Positions 41,046-51,045 of a stretch of 64,000 nucleotides of DNA are shown here, one piece after another (within the stretch, counting starts at the first letter, position 1; every line of letters begins with the position of its first letter). The stretch comes from Guptibacillus hwajinpoensis (GTDB lineage: Bacteria; Bacillota; Bacilli; Bacillales; Guptibacillaceae). A program made the translations under genes and the position numbers. The stretch is from the NCBI RefSeq assembly GCF_029277305.1, contig NZ_CP119526.1, one strand, 5' to 3'. A model generated the notes under the pieces. That model was not told the DNA's origin. It did not search any database and was given only the letters and a program-made list of their open reading frames with translations.

Positions 41046-42662
41046 TCAACGGAGGAGTTTCCTAATCGTATAAGGTAACATGTCATGAAGCGTTTCAAAT
41101 GAGTAAGTTACCTCCAAACGCTCTGTCCACTTGTGAGCATCCTTTCCTTTGGGACCAAGATTCATAACAGGAATCTTGAGTTGTTCTAAGGCATCAAGTG
41201 GGAGTTCATACGATTGACCATACAATGGCATGTTATCCATTAAGGGCTGAATTGTTTCTTTCGTCCGTTCAAGTCCAACGAAACTTAAATCAGATAGCCC
41301 AGGAAAATAATGCTGTGGCTTAAGCGTGACTTGATGTTTCTCTTTACTGTAAGAAACAATCTCTTTTATCGTCTCTTGTATAAACGGATCATGACGCGAT
41401 GAAACGGCAGGATAGAAAGGAGGATTATAAAAAAGAATAATCATCGGCCCATCCTCTTTACAAAGAGCTGCAAGATCAAATACCATTCTCGTCGAAAGGT
41501 CACGATCACCGAGGTCTTTAAAGTTAGCTGTAATATAATCTTGGCGACGTTTAATTTCTGCTTCTCCGAACAATTCCACCGCTCGTTCATGAAGCTGCTC
41601 ATACGTTAGTACCATCACATGAAAAGGTTTTGGCACGTATGTTTGAAGCTTAGAAAATTCAGTAGCTCTTTCAATATAGCGATCTTCTATCCGATTCGCT
41701 GCTATACGTACAGCTTTGAGCAATTTATCAGTAATGTCTTGAATACTACTTTCCATGCCAAGAACATTAAATAAAGTGACACCAACATGTGGAATTTGAA
41801 CGGAATATTCTTCTTTCAAATCTTTTTGCATTAAATTTGTCGGCGGAGGTGTTACTTCTCCATCTATCACTTCACAGAAGTCCGCATTAAGTTCAAGCTC
41901 ACGCGTCACTTCTGCTGCCATATAATTCGCATTTAACCCTGAGAAAGGTTCACCCACATGCGTTTCTTGACCATAACAGAAAAATCCTGGAAGAAGCTTT
42001 CCAATCGAACCAGTGTACACATATAAATTTTGGTCTCCTGGATAATTGGTGAAAACAGGTTCTGAGTTTAAACACGCTGTATAGTGAAGACCGTATTCAT
42101 TTGCAAGCTCTACAAGAACCGGTACAGCTTCAATCATGCCAAGAGAGTTCACTTCCTCATCAGGCACGGTCAACAGGAGGACATTCCCATCGAAAGCACC
42201 CATACTTGCTTTTTCGAGGATGCTCATTTGTAACGCAAGCCCAGCCTTCATGTCCATCACTCCTCGACCAAACAACCACTCACCTGCTTTTAGATCTTCC
42301 TGAACATCTTCTGGCATTTTATCAAGATTTTTATATATTTCTTCTGTTAGATCGTACGGACTAAAAGCCAAATTTTTCAACTGACCGAAATCTTCAACAT
42401 CAACAACATCAAAATGGCTAATTAAAATAACTGTCTTTTTAGAATCGCCATTCTTTACAAGACCAGTAACAAAAGACCGTCCATCACTAGTAGGATGCAG
42501 TGCGAGCTGGTCAGGATTCTCCTTGAAATATGACAAATCCTGAAGTTGCAGATGAATATACTCCGCAAGAGCAACTTCAGGATAAGTACCAGTCACACTG
42601 TGATGTTCAACCAACCTCGTTAGCAAATACATTAACGTCTCTTTTGTTTGCCATTTCCCCAT
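41046..42662 (-). CDS. rocB: M20 family peptidase, arginine-utilisation protein RocB-like
   Basis: 538 residues. LISHFDVVDVEDFG, GRGVMDMKAGLALQM and TVPDEEVNSLGMIEA are the metal-binding motifs of M20 deacylases. The N-terminal LLTRLVEHHSVTGTYPEVAL and overall length match RocB, a protein of the B. subtilis roc (arginine catabolic) regulon of undefined reaction. No other roc gene is adjacent and no SigL promoter was recognised. Confidence 0.88.
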   Translation of the reverse strand: MGKWQTKETLMYLLTRLVEHHSVTGTYPEVALAEYIHLQLQDLSYFKENPDQLALHPTSDGRSFVTGLVKNGDSKKTVILISHFDVVDVEDFGQLKNLAFSPYDLTEEIYKNLDKMPEDVQEDLKAGEWLFGRGVMDMKAGLALQMSILEKASMGAFDGNVLLLTVPDEEVNSLGMIEAVPVLVELANEYGLHYTACLNSEPVFTNYPGDQNLYVYTGSIGKLLPGFFCYGQETHVGEPFSGLNANYMAAEVTRELELNADFCEVIDGEVTPPPTNLMQKDLKEEYSVQIPHVGVTLFNVLGMESSIQDITDKLLKAVRIAANRIEDRYIERATEFSKLQTYVPKPFHVMVLTYEQLHERAVELFGEAEIKRRQDYITANFKDLGDRDLSTRMVFDLAALCKEDGPMIILFYNPPFYPAVSSRHDPFIQETIKEIVSYSKEKHQVTLKPQHYFPGLSDLSFVGLERTKETIQPLMDNMPLYGQSYELPLDALEQLKIPVMNLGPKGKDAHKWTERLEVTYSFETLHDMLPYTIRKLLR

Positions 42663-42815
42663 ATCCTAAGCCCCCTCTTATGTCTCTACTTTTTGCAAAT
42701 AACACTTCTTTTTGGTAGGTTTAATGGGAATAGACGGAGTTTTATGAACTTTTGATCCGTTTATCATATTTTATACATACAAATCCCGAAAAGACCAGAA
42801 GAAATGGGGTAAATC

Positions 42816-43601
42816 ATGACAATCATTTTTGCTCATAGAGGAGCCAGTAGACAACGTCCTGAAAACACAATGAGTGCCTTTAAACGCGCTGTAGAAATTG
42901 GTGCAGAAGGAATTGAAATCGATGTTCAGCTTTCAAAAGACGGCGTACCTGTCGTAATCCATGATCGAACATTAAAGCGTACGACATCTGGGAAAGGGAC
43001 TGTTACTCAAACAAGTTTTGAGGATTTAAGCAAGCTTGATGCTGGAAGCTGGTTTTCTTCAAACTTCAAGAATGAATGCATCCCTTCCCTTGAAGAAGTA
43101 CTCATATGGGCGAACCAATACCCAGATCTATGGCTAAATATTGAATTGAAATATTACAGCGAATACGATGATCAGCTTGCCAAAACAACTATTCCACTAA
43201 TTAAACAGCTACGTTCTGAGAAGAATACAATTATCTCATCTTTTGAACACCAGCGTCTTCTTGATGTTCATAAACTTTGGTCTAAGCTTGAAACTGCGCC
43301 GCTTTACAAAGGGAATTTAAACGAACCTTGCAAATATGCAAAGAAACTAAAAGCGAAAGCCCTTCATCCACAATATAAGCTTGTAACGGAGTCACAGATT
43401 AAATCCATACACTCACATGGGGTTAAGATCCGTCCATACACAGTTAATGAGGAAAAGTGGATCAGAAAATTTCTTGATTGGGAAGTGGATGGCCTTATGA
43501 CAGATGTTCCTGATCTAGCTCTCAATATCATGCACAACAAGCAGATAGCACAGCAAAAACAACCATGGTGGAAAAATTTATGGAGCATTGTAACACGATA
43601 A
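42816..43601 (+). CDS. Glycerophosphodiester phosphodiesterase
   Basis: 261 residues. FAHRGASRQRPENTMSAF and EGIEIDVQLSKDGVPVVIHD are the GDPD signature with the catalytic histidines and metal-binding glutamate and aspartate; VDGLMTDVPDLAL closes the barrel. No signal peptide, so a cytoplasmic enzyme (UgpQ-like). It frees sn-glycerol-3-phosphate from phospholipid head-group diesters. Confidence 0.92.
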   Translation: MTIIFAHRGASRQRPENTMSAFKRAVEIGAEGIEIDVQLSKDGVPVVIHDRTLKRTTSGKGTVTQTSFEDLSKLDAGSWFSSNFKNECIPSLEEVLIWANQYPDLWLNIELKYYSEYDDQLAKTTIPLIKQLRSEKNTIISSFEHQRLLDVHKLWSKLETAPLYKGNLNEPCKYAKKLKAKALHPQYKLVTESQIKSIHSHGVKIRPYTVNEEKWIRKFLDWEVDGLMTDVPDLALNIMHNKQIAQQKQPWWKNLWSIVTR

Positions 43602-43677
43602 AGCATGATTTGCGACTTCTATTCTTGCACATGCTATACTTTTAGGGTCACGAAAGAAGGAACAAAGGAGAGATACG

Positions 43678-44697
43678 ATGTCATCAGCATTATTTACACC
43701 CTACACGATCAAAAACGTCACTTTTCCTAACAGAATTGTTATGAGTCCAATGTGTATGTACTCATGTGAAGCAGAAGACGGAAAAGCGACAAACTTTCAT
43801 TATACGCACTACACGTCAAGAGCTGTTGGCGGTACTGGTCTTATTATTACCGAAGCTGCAGCAGTCACTCAACAAGGGCGAATCTCTCCACAGGATCTCG
43901 GTATCTGGAGTGATCAGCATATTGAAGGGTTAAAGAAAATTGTTCAGCTTTCTCAAGAGCAAGGAGCGAAAGTTGGGATTCAACTCGCACATGCTGGTCG
44001 AAAAGCAGTTCTAGATGGACCGATCCTTGCCCCTTCAGCTATCCCGTTCAGTGAAGATAGGAAAACCCCAGAAGAGATGACAACTGACCAAATAAATGAA
44101 ACGATACACGCATTCAAGGAAGGTGCACGAAGAGCAGATGAGGCTGGGTTTGATGTGATCGAATTGCACGGTGCTCACGGTTACTTAATGAATGAATTTC
44201 TATCTCCGTTAACAAATAAGCGAACGGATGAATACGGAGGTTCCAAAGAAAATCGCTATCGCTTTCTAAGAGAAGTCATTAATGAAGTGAAAGAAGTGTG
44301 GAACGGACCGCTGTTCGTGAGAATTTCTGCGGATGAATATAATGAAGAAGGAAATACAATGGATGACTTCATCTATTTTGCAAATGAAATGAAAGAACAA
44401 GGCATCGATCTTGTCGACTGTAGTACAGGTGGCGTAGTTCCGGCTACAATTGACGCTTATCCTGGCTATCAAGTTACACATGCCGAAAGAATAAAGAAAG
44501 AAGCGAATATCCCTACTGGTGCTGTTGGGTTAATCACACACCCACTTCAAGCAGAAGAAATTATTCACAACGATCGAGCAGATTTAGTTCTACTTGCAAG
44601 AGAACTCCTTAGAGACCCCTACTGGGCTCGTACCGCAGCCTCAGAACTAGGTGCAGAACTTAAGGCACCAAAGCAATATGAACGAGGTTGGAATTAA
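43678..44697 (+). CDS. namA: NADPH dehydrogenase NamA (old yellow enzyme family)
   Basis: 339 residues. FPNRIVMSPMCMYSC is the FMN-site start specific to the YqjM/NamA class (Cys in place of Thr); IQLAHAGRKA, ELHGAHGYLMNEFLSP and LLARELLRDPYW complete it. Reduces activated alkenes and nitro compounds. AAAGGAGAGATACG precedes the ATG. It faces rnz, as yqjM and yqjK lie close in B. subtilis. Confidence 0.95.
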   Translation: MSSALFTPYTIKNVTFPNRIVMSPMCMYSCEAEDGKATNFHYTHYTSRAVGGTGLIITEAAAVTQQGRISPQDLGIWSDQHIEGLKKIVQLSQEQGAKVGIQLAHAGRKAVLDGPILAPSAIPFSEDRKTPEEMTTDQINETIHAFKEGARRADEAGFDVIELHGAHGYLMNEFLSPLTNKRTDEYGGSKENRYRFLREVINEVKEVWNGPLFVRISADEYNEEGNTMDDFIYFANEMKEQGIDLVDCSTGGVVPATIDAYPGYQVTHAERIKKEANIPTGAVGLITHPLQAEEIIHNDRADLVLLARELLRDPYWARTAASELGAELKAPKQYERGWN

Positions 44698-44709
44698 TAA
44701 ACTTCTTAC

Positions 44710-44743
44710 AAAAAAGCTGGCTCATATCGAGCCAGTTTTTTTT
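44710..44743 (+). terminator. Bidirectional terminator between namA and rnz
   Basis: AAAAAGCTGGCTC / GAGCCAGTTTTT stem; the T run overlaps the 3' end of rnz. Confidence 0.88.
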
Positions 44744-45651
44744 AATGGGATTTGAAATGTCATTTGATCAAAAGCAATATCTGTATTTGGATAGACAGCT
44801 CTTGCTTCATTAAGTAACTGACGCTCATCTTCATCCTGATACCGGGAGCTAATATGATTTACGATCAGCCATGACACTTCTGCTCTATTTGCAACACGCG
44901 CTGCTTCTACTGTAGTTGAATGATAATAATCATGTGCAAGCGTTTGTTTATCTTGAGAAAATGTTGCTTCATGTACGAGTAGATCTGCACCTTTCGCCAA
45001 ATCAACCGCTCTATTTGAATAACGAGTGTCACCACAAATGACAACACAACGACCTTTAATCGCTGGACCGATAACATCAGTTGGACGTATGATGTGACCG
45101 TCAAGTTCAATCGACTCGCCATCTTTTAGCTTCTTATAGATTGGACCTGGCTTCACTCCTAGCTGCATCAGTTTATCAGCATGTAACGTACCAGGTTTTT
45201 CATCTTCTTCAACACGGTAGCCGTAACTCTCAATCCCGTGCTCCAGAAGTCCGGTTCGAATTGTAAACCCCTTTTCATTTAATTCAATGCCATCTTCTAT
45301 TTCTTCTATCCGTAATGGATACCTAAGATGAGTGTTACTTACACGTAATGCGGTTTCAAGAAAAGACTTAATTCCTTTAGGACCATAAATAACAAGCTCT
45401 GATTGTCCACCTTGAAAAGAACGACTTCCAAGAAGTCCTGGTAATCCAAAAATATGATCACCATGTAAGTGTGTAATAAAAATTTTGGTTATTTTGCTAA
45501 GTGTAATCGATGCTGAGAGAATTTGATGTTGTGTTGCTTCACCACAATCAAATAACCAGGTGTCACCTGAATCAAGCCTGAGAGCTGCAGAACTTACATT
45601 GCGTTTTGTTGAGGGAATACCTGCACCAGTTCCAAGAAATGTGATTTCCAT
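44722..45651 (-). CDS. rnz: Ribonuclease Z
   Basis: 309 residues. Cuts 3' trailers from tRNA precursors lacking CCA. MEITFLGTGAGIPSTKRNVS is the family start, ITHLHGDHIFGLPGLL the zinc site, and GDTRYSNRAVDLAKGADLLV and HEATF follow. I chose the ATG at 45651 (AAAGGTGG 7 nt upstream). The flexible arm for tRNA binding is at about residues 150-180. Confidence 0.95.
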   Translation of the reverse strand: MEITFLGTGAGIPSTKRNVSSAALRLDSGDTWLFDCGEATQHQILSASITLSKITKIFITHLHGDHIFGLPGLLGSRSFQGGQSELVIYGPKGIKSFLETALRVSNTHLRYPLRIEEIEDGIELNEKGFTIRTGLLEHGIESYGYRVEEDEKPGTLHADKLMQLGVKPGPIYKKLKDGESIELDGHIIRPTDVIGPAIKGRCVVICGDTRYSNRAVDLAKGADLLVHEATFSQDKQTLAHDYYHSTTVEAARVANRAEVSWLIVNHISSRYQDEDERQLLNEARAVYPNTDIAFDQMTFQIPLKKTGSI

Positions 45652-45742
45652 TACCATTCCACCTTTTGAAATCAGTTAGTCGCAAACCTTACGTACTTAG
45701 GCTAAACTATATGTATGAATTCTTTCTGAGGAGCTGAAACTC

Positions 45743-46339
45743 GTGTCACCGATTCGCAAATTATTAGGAACGATCGTGCTTGCTCACGTTCTTCTCTTTC
45801 TATCATTCTTCCTTTTCAAAGACTTATTCTGGCCTCTCTTCACGGCATCACTCCTAGTGCTTGCTATCTTCTCGATCCGTAATGCCAGATGGAGAAAACC
45901 TTCTTCACTACAAATCTTTTATGGACTAGGAAGTGGTATTCTTCTATACCTGATCTTTTATCTAGGGAAACTAGTTATGCTATCTCTTTTTCCTGAGTCG
46001 ATCACACAACTAGAAGAGTTGTATCGTCTCGTTTCGCCTAAACAAAATTGGCATTATGTTAGCCTCATCCTTGTCATCATCCCAGGTGAGGAATTGTTCT
46101 GGAGAGGAGCTGTCCAAGATCAGGTAGAGAAATTGTCCTTACGCTATTCGGTATTTGTAGCAGCGCTTCTCTATATGAGCGCACATATTTATGCCGGGGC
46201 TCTCCTATTGCTTGTAGCAGCTGTGCTAGCAGGAACGGTATGGGGTTATTTGTATAAACGAACATCAAATATGATCGTACCTATCCTTTCCCACCTAGTT
46301 TTTGATTTACTTCTGCTTGTTTTCTTCCCACTTCTTTGA
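45743..46339 (+). CDS. CPBP family intramembrane metalloprotease
   Basis: 198 residues, GTG start after GAGGAG. About six hydrophobic segments. PGEELFWRGAVQDQVEKL is the EExxxR motif; the second motif is in ALLYMSAHIY and the third in VPILSHLVFDLLL. Members cleave prenyl proteins or process and give immunity to bacteriocins; no such partner is nearby. Confidence 0.88.
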   Translation: MSPIRKLLGTIVLAHVLLFLSFFLFKDLFWPLFTASLLVLAIFSIRNARWRKPSSLQIFYGLGSGILLYLIFYLGKLVMLSLFPESITQLEELYRLVSPKQNWHYVSLILVIIPGEELFWRGAVQDQVEKLSLRYSVFVAALLYMSAHIYAGALLLLVAAVLAGTVWGYLYKRTSNMIVPILSHLVFDLLLLVFFPLL

Positions 46340-46372
46340 TGTGTGAAAGATACAATGCATTATCACTTTTCG

Positions 46373-47656
46373 TTATTCTTTCTTCTTTTTGTAATTCCAA
46401 AGAAAATCACGGTCAAGACTCGTCCCGCGTCGCTTCTCGTCTCTCAATGTATGACTTCCATCTTTACCAAGCTGGTTACCTTTAAGAAGAGAACTTTCTC
46501 CATATTTAGCTCGAATTGAACCAATTGTATTTTGCAAGTCAGCCCGTTTGGTATCAGCTTCGAACGAAAATAAATCTAACTGCACTGTCGCTTCGTTACG
46601 ATCTATGAGACTTTGCCCTGTGATACCTAGCAAACGAATCGGCTGTCCAGACCAGTTCTTCTCGAATAAATGTTGCGCTGCTTCTAGAATATCTCCGGAT
46701 TGAGAAATGGGGTTTTGTAATTTTCTGCTTCGAGTGACAGTCGTACGATCATTGTATCGAATCGTTAACTGGATATTAAAGCTCAGCACATTCTTTTTGG
46801 CCATTCGCTTCGCAACAGAATCAGCGAGATTTGTTAATGCCGTATTAATCCGATGATGGTCAACAAGATCCTCAGGAAAGGTGGTTGAATTCCCCACGCT
46901 TTTAAAATCGTCGATAGCGTCAGGGTCTACAGGTCGATTATCATTTCCATTGGCTCGATCATGGAGTCGCTTCCCATTAATTCCAAGCTTCATTTCCAAT
47001 TGAACAGGATTCGCATGAGCGAGATCGTGGATTGTTGTGATTTTAAGCTCTTGTAGTTTCTCTTTTGTTTTCTTTCCTACTCCGTGCATTTCCCCTACAT
47101 CAAGCGGCCAGAGTAATTTGTCTATCTCACGTTTCCGCAAAATAGTTATACCTAACGGCTTTTTCATATCTGAAGCCATTTTGGCAAGGAATTTATTAGG
47201 AGCAATTCCAATACTACAGGGAATGCCAATCTCATCATGTATCCGCTTCTGTATCTCTTCAGCGATCACAACCGGGCTTTTGTCACCACAGTCATCCGTC
47301 AAATCCAAATATCCTTCATCAATTGAGACTGGTTGAACAAGAGGGGTATATGATTCTAGCAGTTCGAAGATTTGAAGAGAAGTTTGGCGATACAGGGGAA
47401 AGTTAGGTGGCATAACGAGTAGCTCTGGACAGTGTTTTTTCGCTTGCCATACAGGCATAGTGGTTTTCACGCCTTTTTTTCTTGCTTCATAACTGCTAGT
47501 TACAACAATGCCGCGTCTTTCTTCTACATTCCCAGCAATTGCAAGTGGTTTACCCCTTAGATCAGGGTTATGTGCTGCTTCAACTGAAGCGTAAAAACTA
47601 TTCATATCAACGTGAAAGATAATTCTTCCACGTCCTTGAGTCCCTTGCTTCTCCAT
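46373..47656 (-). CDS. dinB: DNA polymerase IV (Y family)
   Basis: 427 residues. Translesion polymerase. HVDMNSFYASVEAA holds the first catalytic aspartate and steric gate, PVSIDEGYLDLT the second pair, and GIAPNKFLAKMASDMKKPLG the template-side motif. I chose the ATG at 47656 after AAGGAGG. It corresponds by place to yqjH (polYB-type) in B. subtilis. Confidence 0.93.
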   Translation of the reverse strand: MEKQGTQGRGRIIFHVDMNSFYASVEAAHNPDLRGKPLAIAGNVEERRGIVVTSSYEARKKGVKTTMPVWQAKKHCPELLVMPPNFPLYRQTSLQIFELLESYTPLVQPVSIDEGYLDLTDDCGDKSPVVIAEEIQKRIHDEIGIPCSIGIAPNKFLAKMASDMKKPLGITILRKREIDKLLWPLDVGEMHGVGKKTKEKLQELKITTIHDLAHANPVQLEMKLGINGKRLHDRANGNDNRPVDPDAIDDFKSVGNSTTFPEDLVDHHRINTALTNLADSVAKRMAKKNVLSFNIQLTIRYNDRTTVTRSRKLQNPISQSGDILEAAQHLFEKNWSGQPIRLLGITGQSLIDRNEATVQLDLFSFEADTKRADLQNTIGSIRAKYGESSLLKGNQLGKDGSHTLRDEKRRGTSLDRDFLWNYKKKKE

Positions 47657-47717
47657 TATGACCACCTCCTTAACCGCATCAATCGACATATTTCGAGTTA
47701 AATCAAGCTAAACCGGT

Positions 47718-47730
47718 GGTGCCTGTCACC
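47718..47730. repeat. Palindromic GGTGCCTGTCACC motif
   Basis: A short inverted repeat overlapping the 3' end of the Hpr-like gene. From general knowledge the word GGTGACAGGCACC is over-represented in some Bacillaceae genomes. Only one copy was noticed here. Confidence 0.4.
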
Positions 47731-48214
47731 GCATGGGGAGCTTTTGCTTTTCCACCCAATTTACGAATTCACTACCGTGAAAATGTTTATTAAAGTTTAG
47801 TTGAAATTGATACATCAGTTTCAAAAACTCTGCATTTTCTTCGGACTTTTGTCTATATTCATCCAAATAACTCATGACAGAATAGGAATATTGAGTACTA
47901 TCATCTACTTTTTCTAGTCCTTCATCAGTAAGACTTACATAAGAAACGCGTCGATCGTTTGCTTTTTTTTCAAGCTTTACAAATGATTTGTTCTTGAGAC
48001 GCTTCAGTACTTGCATCACTGTGGAGACATCCCATAAGCCAATTTCAGAAATTCTAGTAATCGTTACTTCATTTTCTAAATAAACAATCCACATCACATG
48101 TTGCTCTGCCTGGGTTAGTCCAATTTCTCTTGCATTTTTCTGCCATTCATTTTCGAGTACCTTATATGTACCACGCATATAATTCATCAGTTTATGAGTT
48201 TGAATAGAGTCCAT
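47726..48214 (-). CDS. MarR-family regulator, Hpr/ScoC-like
   Basis: 162 residues. The winged helix is LTQAEQHVMWIVYLENEVTI, ISEIGLWDVSTVMQVLKRLK and KKANDRRVSYVSLTDEGLEK. The wording AEQHVMWIVY with ISEIG resembles the Hpr/ScoC group, which represses proteases and sporulation genes in Bacillus; it is shorter than ScoC (about 200). Identity with ScoC is tentative. Confidence 0.75.
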   Translation of the reverse strand: MDSIQTHKLMNYMRGTYKVLENEWQKNAREIGLTQAEQHVMWIVYLENEVTITRISEIGLWDVSTVMQVLKRLKNKSFVKLEKKANDRRVSYVSLTDEGLEKVDDSTQYSYSVMSYLDEYRQKSEENAEFLKLMYQFQLNFNKHFHGSEFVNWVEKQKLPMR

Positions 48215-48306
48215 ATAAACACCGCTTCCACTTCGTTAATTGTAAATATACCAATCTATTTTAACATAATATAGGAAACTCGCCACAGCCAGCTCATATA
48301 CAAAAA

Positions 48307-48338
48307 GGAACAATGTCCAAAATGCGACAATGTTCCCA
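48307..48338 (-). terminator. Terminator of the M20 peptidase gene
   Basis: GGAACATTGTC / GACATTGTTCC stem on the minus strand, then a TTTTTG tail. Confidence 0.85.
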
Positions 48339-48352
48339 TGATCATTTATGCG

Positions 48353-49474
48353 TTATGCATTTGCAACTTCTTGAATAATGGATACAACGGCTTCAGATAC
48401 CTTTATTAATTCTTTCACTGGCATACGCTCATTCTTCGTGTGAATTTCTTCATACCCAACAGCGAGATTAACGGTAGGAATGCCGTGTCCAGCGATGACG
48501 TTTGCATCGCTTCCTCCGCCACTAGTAAGAAGTTCTGGAGGACGTCCAATCTTCTCCATCGCTTTCTTTGCAACTTCAACAACATAATCCCCATCGCTGA
48601 ATTTAAAGCCTGGATACATCACTTGAATATCAAGATCGACTGATCCACCCATGTCTTTAGCTGTTGTTTCAAAAGCATTCTTCATCTTCTCTACTTGTGC
48701 TTCCATCTTTTCTGGAACAAGTGAGCGCGCTTCAGCAAGAACCTCAACGTAATCGCATACGATATTCGTTTGGGAACCACCTTCAAATCGTCCAATATTA
48801 GCAGTTGTTTCGTCATCTAGACGACCAAGAGGCATTTTGGCAATTGATTTAGCAGCCATTGTAATAGCTGAAACGCCTTTCTCAGGTGCAACACCTGCGT
48901 GCGCAGTTTTACCATAAATCGTAGCTTTAATTTTGGCTTGAGTTGGAGCAGCTGTAATGATTTTGCCCACTTCGCCATCACTATCTAGAGCGTAACCGAA
49001 CTTAGCAATAAGCTTCTCTGGGTTAAGCACCTTTGCGCCTTGCAATCCTGATTCTTCACCAACTGTAATAATAAATTGAATCGTACCATGCTCTATGTTC
49101 TGTTCCTTCAAAACACGAATGGCTTCAAACATCGCCGCTAAGCCAGTTTTATCATCTGCACCTAAAATCGTCGTGCCGTCCGTTACAACATATCCGTCCT
49201 TAATCGATGGTTTCACGCCATTACCTGGCACGACTGTATCCATGTGGGATGTGAAGTAGATTGGATCTGCATTTTCCACAGTCCCTTTAAGTGTACAAAT
49301 TAAATTACCAGCTTCGTGCTCCGTTTTACTAGCCGCATCGTCTTCTTCTACTTCCACACCAAGTGCTGTGAATTTCTCTTTAAGAATACCTGCGATTTTC
49401 TTTTCGTGTTTGGTTTCGGAATCAATTTGGACAAGTTCTAAAAACTCATCAACAAGTCTTTGTTCATTAATCAT
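48353..49474 (-). CDS. yqjE: M20/M42-type peptidase T-like dipeptidase (YqjE-like)
   Basis: 373 residues. FTSHMDTVVPGNG, TILGADDKTGLAAMFEA and TVGEESGLQGAKVL carry the zinc ligands and catalytic acid of the M20 family; KTAHAGVAPEKGVSAI is the dimerisation lid. It resembles YqjE of B. subtilis, annotated as a peptidase T-like aminopeptidase, and sits 23 nt after the carboxylase gene, so it may be the last gene of the mutase operon. Confidence 0.88.
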   Translation of the reverse strand: MINEQRLVDEFLELVQIDSETKHEKKIAGILKEKFTALGVEVEEDDAASKTEHEAGNLICTLKGTVENADPIYFTSHMDTVVPGNGVKPSIKDGYVVTDGTTILGADDKTGLAAMFEAIRVLKEQNIEHGTIQFIITVGEESGLQGAKVLNPEKLIAKFGYALDSDGEVGKIITAAPTQAKIKATIYGKTAHAGVAPEKGVSAITMAAKSIAKMPLGRLDDETTANIGRFEGGSQTNIVCDYVEVLAEARSLVPEKMEAQVEKMKNAFETTAKDMGGSVDLDIQVMYPGFKFSDGDYVVEVAKKAMEKIGRPPELLTSGGGSDANVIAGHGIPTVNLAVGYEEIHTKNERMPVKELIKVSEAVVSIIQEVANA

Positions 49475-49497
49475 GGTGTTGCCTCCTAGAATTCTGT

Positions 49498-51045
49498 TTA
49501 AAGTGGTATATTGCCGTGCTTCTTCTTTGGACGCTCTTCCTTCTTGTTTCTCATTAATTCAAGAGCTTGCATCAATTTAATTCTTGTTTCACGAGGATCA
49601 ATGACATCATCAACCATGCCACGTGAAGCTGCTATGTAAGGGTTGGCGAATTTCTCACGATACTCTTCAATTTTGTCGGCTCGTGTTTGTTCAGGATAAT
49701 CACTTTCGTTAATTTCTCTTGCAAAAATAACGTTCGCTGCACCTTCAGGCCCCATAACGGCTATTTCCGCATTTGGCCACGCATAAACAAGGTCGGCTCC
49801 AATTGATTTAGAGTTTAACGCTACGTAAGCCCCACCATATGCTTTTCTTAGTATAACCGTAATCTTAGGAACTGTTGCTTCTGAATAGGAATAGAGAATT
49901 TTCGCTCCATGACGAATAATTCCACCGTGCTCCTGCTTAATACCTGGGAAGAAACCTGTAACGTCCTCAAATGTAATAAGAGGAATATTAAATGAATCAC
50001 AGAAGCGAATAAATCGGGAAAGCTTGTCCGACGAATCAATGTCTAATCCACCCGCCATTACTTTTGGCTGATTGCAAATCATCCCAACTGTTTCCCCTTT
50101 AATCCTGGCAAAACCTATCACGATATTCTTTGCGAAATGTTCCTGTACTTCAAGGAAAGAATCCTTATCAACGACAGATTCAATAACGTTCCTAACGTCA
50201 TACGGTCTTGTTGAGTCAAATGGCACAATATCAGCTAGATCTGGACAAAAATCATCGCGTTCAGATGTTTCTTTCATTGGGCTTTTCTCTTCATTATTAA
50301 GAGGAAGATAGTCCACGAGATCACGAACGCTTGCGAGTACTTCTTCTTCCGTTTTGCCTGTAAAATGGGCGTTTCCACTTTTTGATCTATGCACTTTCGC
50401 TCCGCCAAGATCTTCTGCAGTAATTTTCTCACGTGTTACAGTTTCAATTACTTTAGGACCAGTAATAAACATCTGGCTCGTGTCTTCTACCATGAAAACA
50501 AAATCTGTAATGGCAGGCGAATACACCGCTCCACCAGCACATGGTCCCATTATCACTGAAATTTGTGGTATAACTCCAGAATAGATTGAATTACGATAGA
50601 AGATGTGACCATACCCGTCCAATGATAACACACCTTCTTGAATTCTAGCACCTCCGGAGTCGTTCAAACCAATGATTGGCGCCCCATTCCTTGCTGCAAG
50701 ATCCATTATATGTGCAACCTTCTTGGCGTGCATTTCTCCAAGTGCACCACCAAAAACGGTGAAGTCTTGTGCAAACAGGTAAATCGGTCGTCCATTTACT
50801 TTCCCGTATCCAGTAACAACGCCTTCACCTGGAGCACTATTGTCTGCCATTCCAAAGTCTTGTGAGCGGTGCTCAATAAAGGAGTTTAATTCCACGAAAG
50901 AGCCTGGATCTACAAGTAAATCGATGCGCTCTCTTGCTGTTAACTTCCCTTTATCGTGCTGTTTATTAATTCGTTCATCGCCACCACCAAGCTCTACCTT
51001 ACGACGACGATCATACAATTCATTAATTTTATCGTACATGTCCAT
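49498..51045 (-). CDS. yqjD: Acyl-CoA carboxylase carboxyltransferase subunit (propionyl/methylmalonyl-CoA, YqjD-like)
   Basis: 515 residues of the carboxyltransferase fold: RIDLLVDPGSFVELNSFIEH, the first oxyanion motif GGARIQEGV, and the second GGAYVALNSK with FEDVTGFFPGIKQEHGGIIR. Moves CO2 from biotin to propionyl-CoA. It overlaps the upstream fused gene by one base (TAATG), so they are co-translated. The biotin carboxylase and carrier subunits are not in the window. Confidence 0.92.
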   Translation of the reverse strand: MDMYDKINELYDRRRKVELGGGDERINKQHDKGKLTARERIDLLVDPGSFVELNSFIEHRSQDFGMADNSAPGEGVVTGYGKVNGRPIYLFAQDFTVFGGALGEMHAKKVAHIMDLAARNGAPIIGLNDSGGARIQEGVLSLDGYGHIFYRNSIYSGVIPQISVIMGPCAGGAVYSPAITDFVFMVEDTSQMFITGPKVIETVTREKITAEDLGGAKVHRSKSGNAHFTGKTEEEVLASVRDLVDYLPLNNEEKSPMKETSERDDFCPDLADIVPFDSTRPYDVRNVIESVVDKDSFLEVQEHFAKNIVIGFARIKGETVGMICNQPKVMAGGLDIDSSDKLSRFIRFCDSFNIPLITFEDVTGFFPGIKQEHGGIIRHGAKILYSYSEATVPKITVILRKAYGGAYVALNSKSIGADLVYAWPNAEIAVMGPEGAANVIFAREINESDYPEQTRADKIEEYREKFANPYIAASRGMVDDVIDPRETRIKLMQALELMRNKKEERPKKKHGNIPL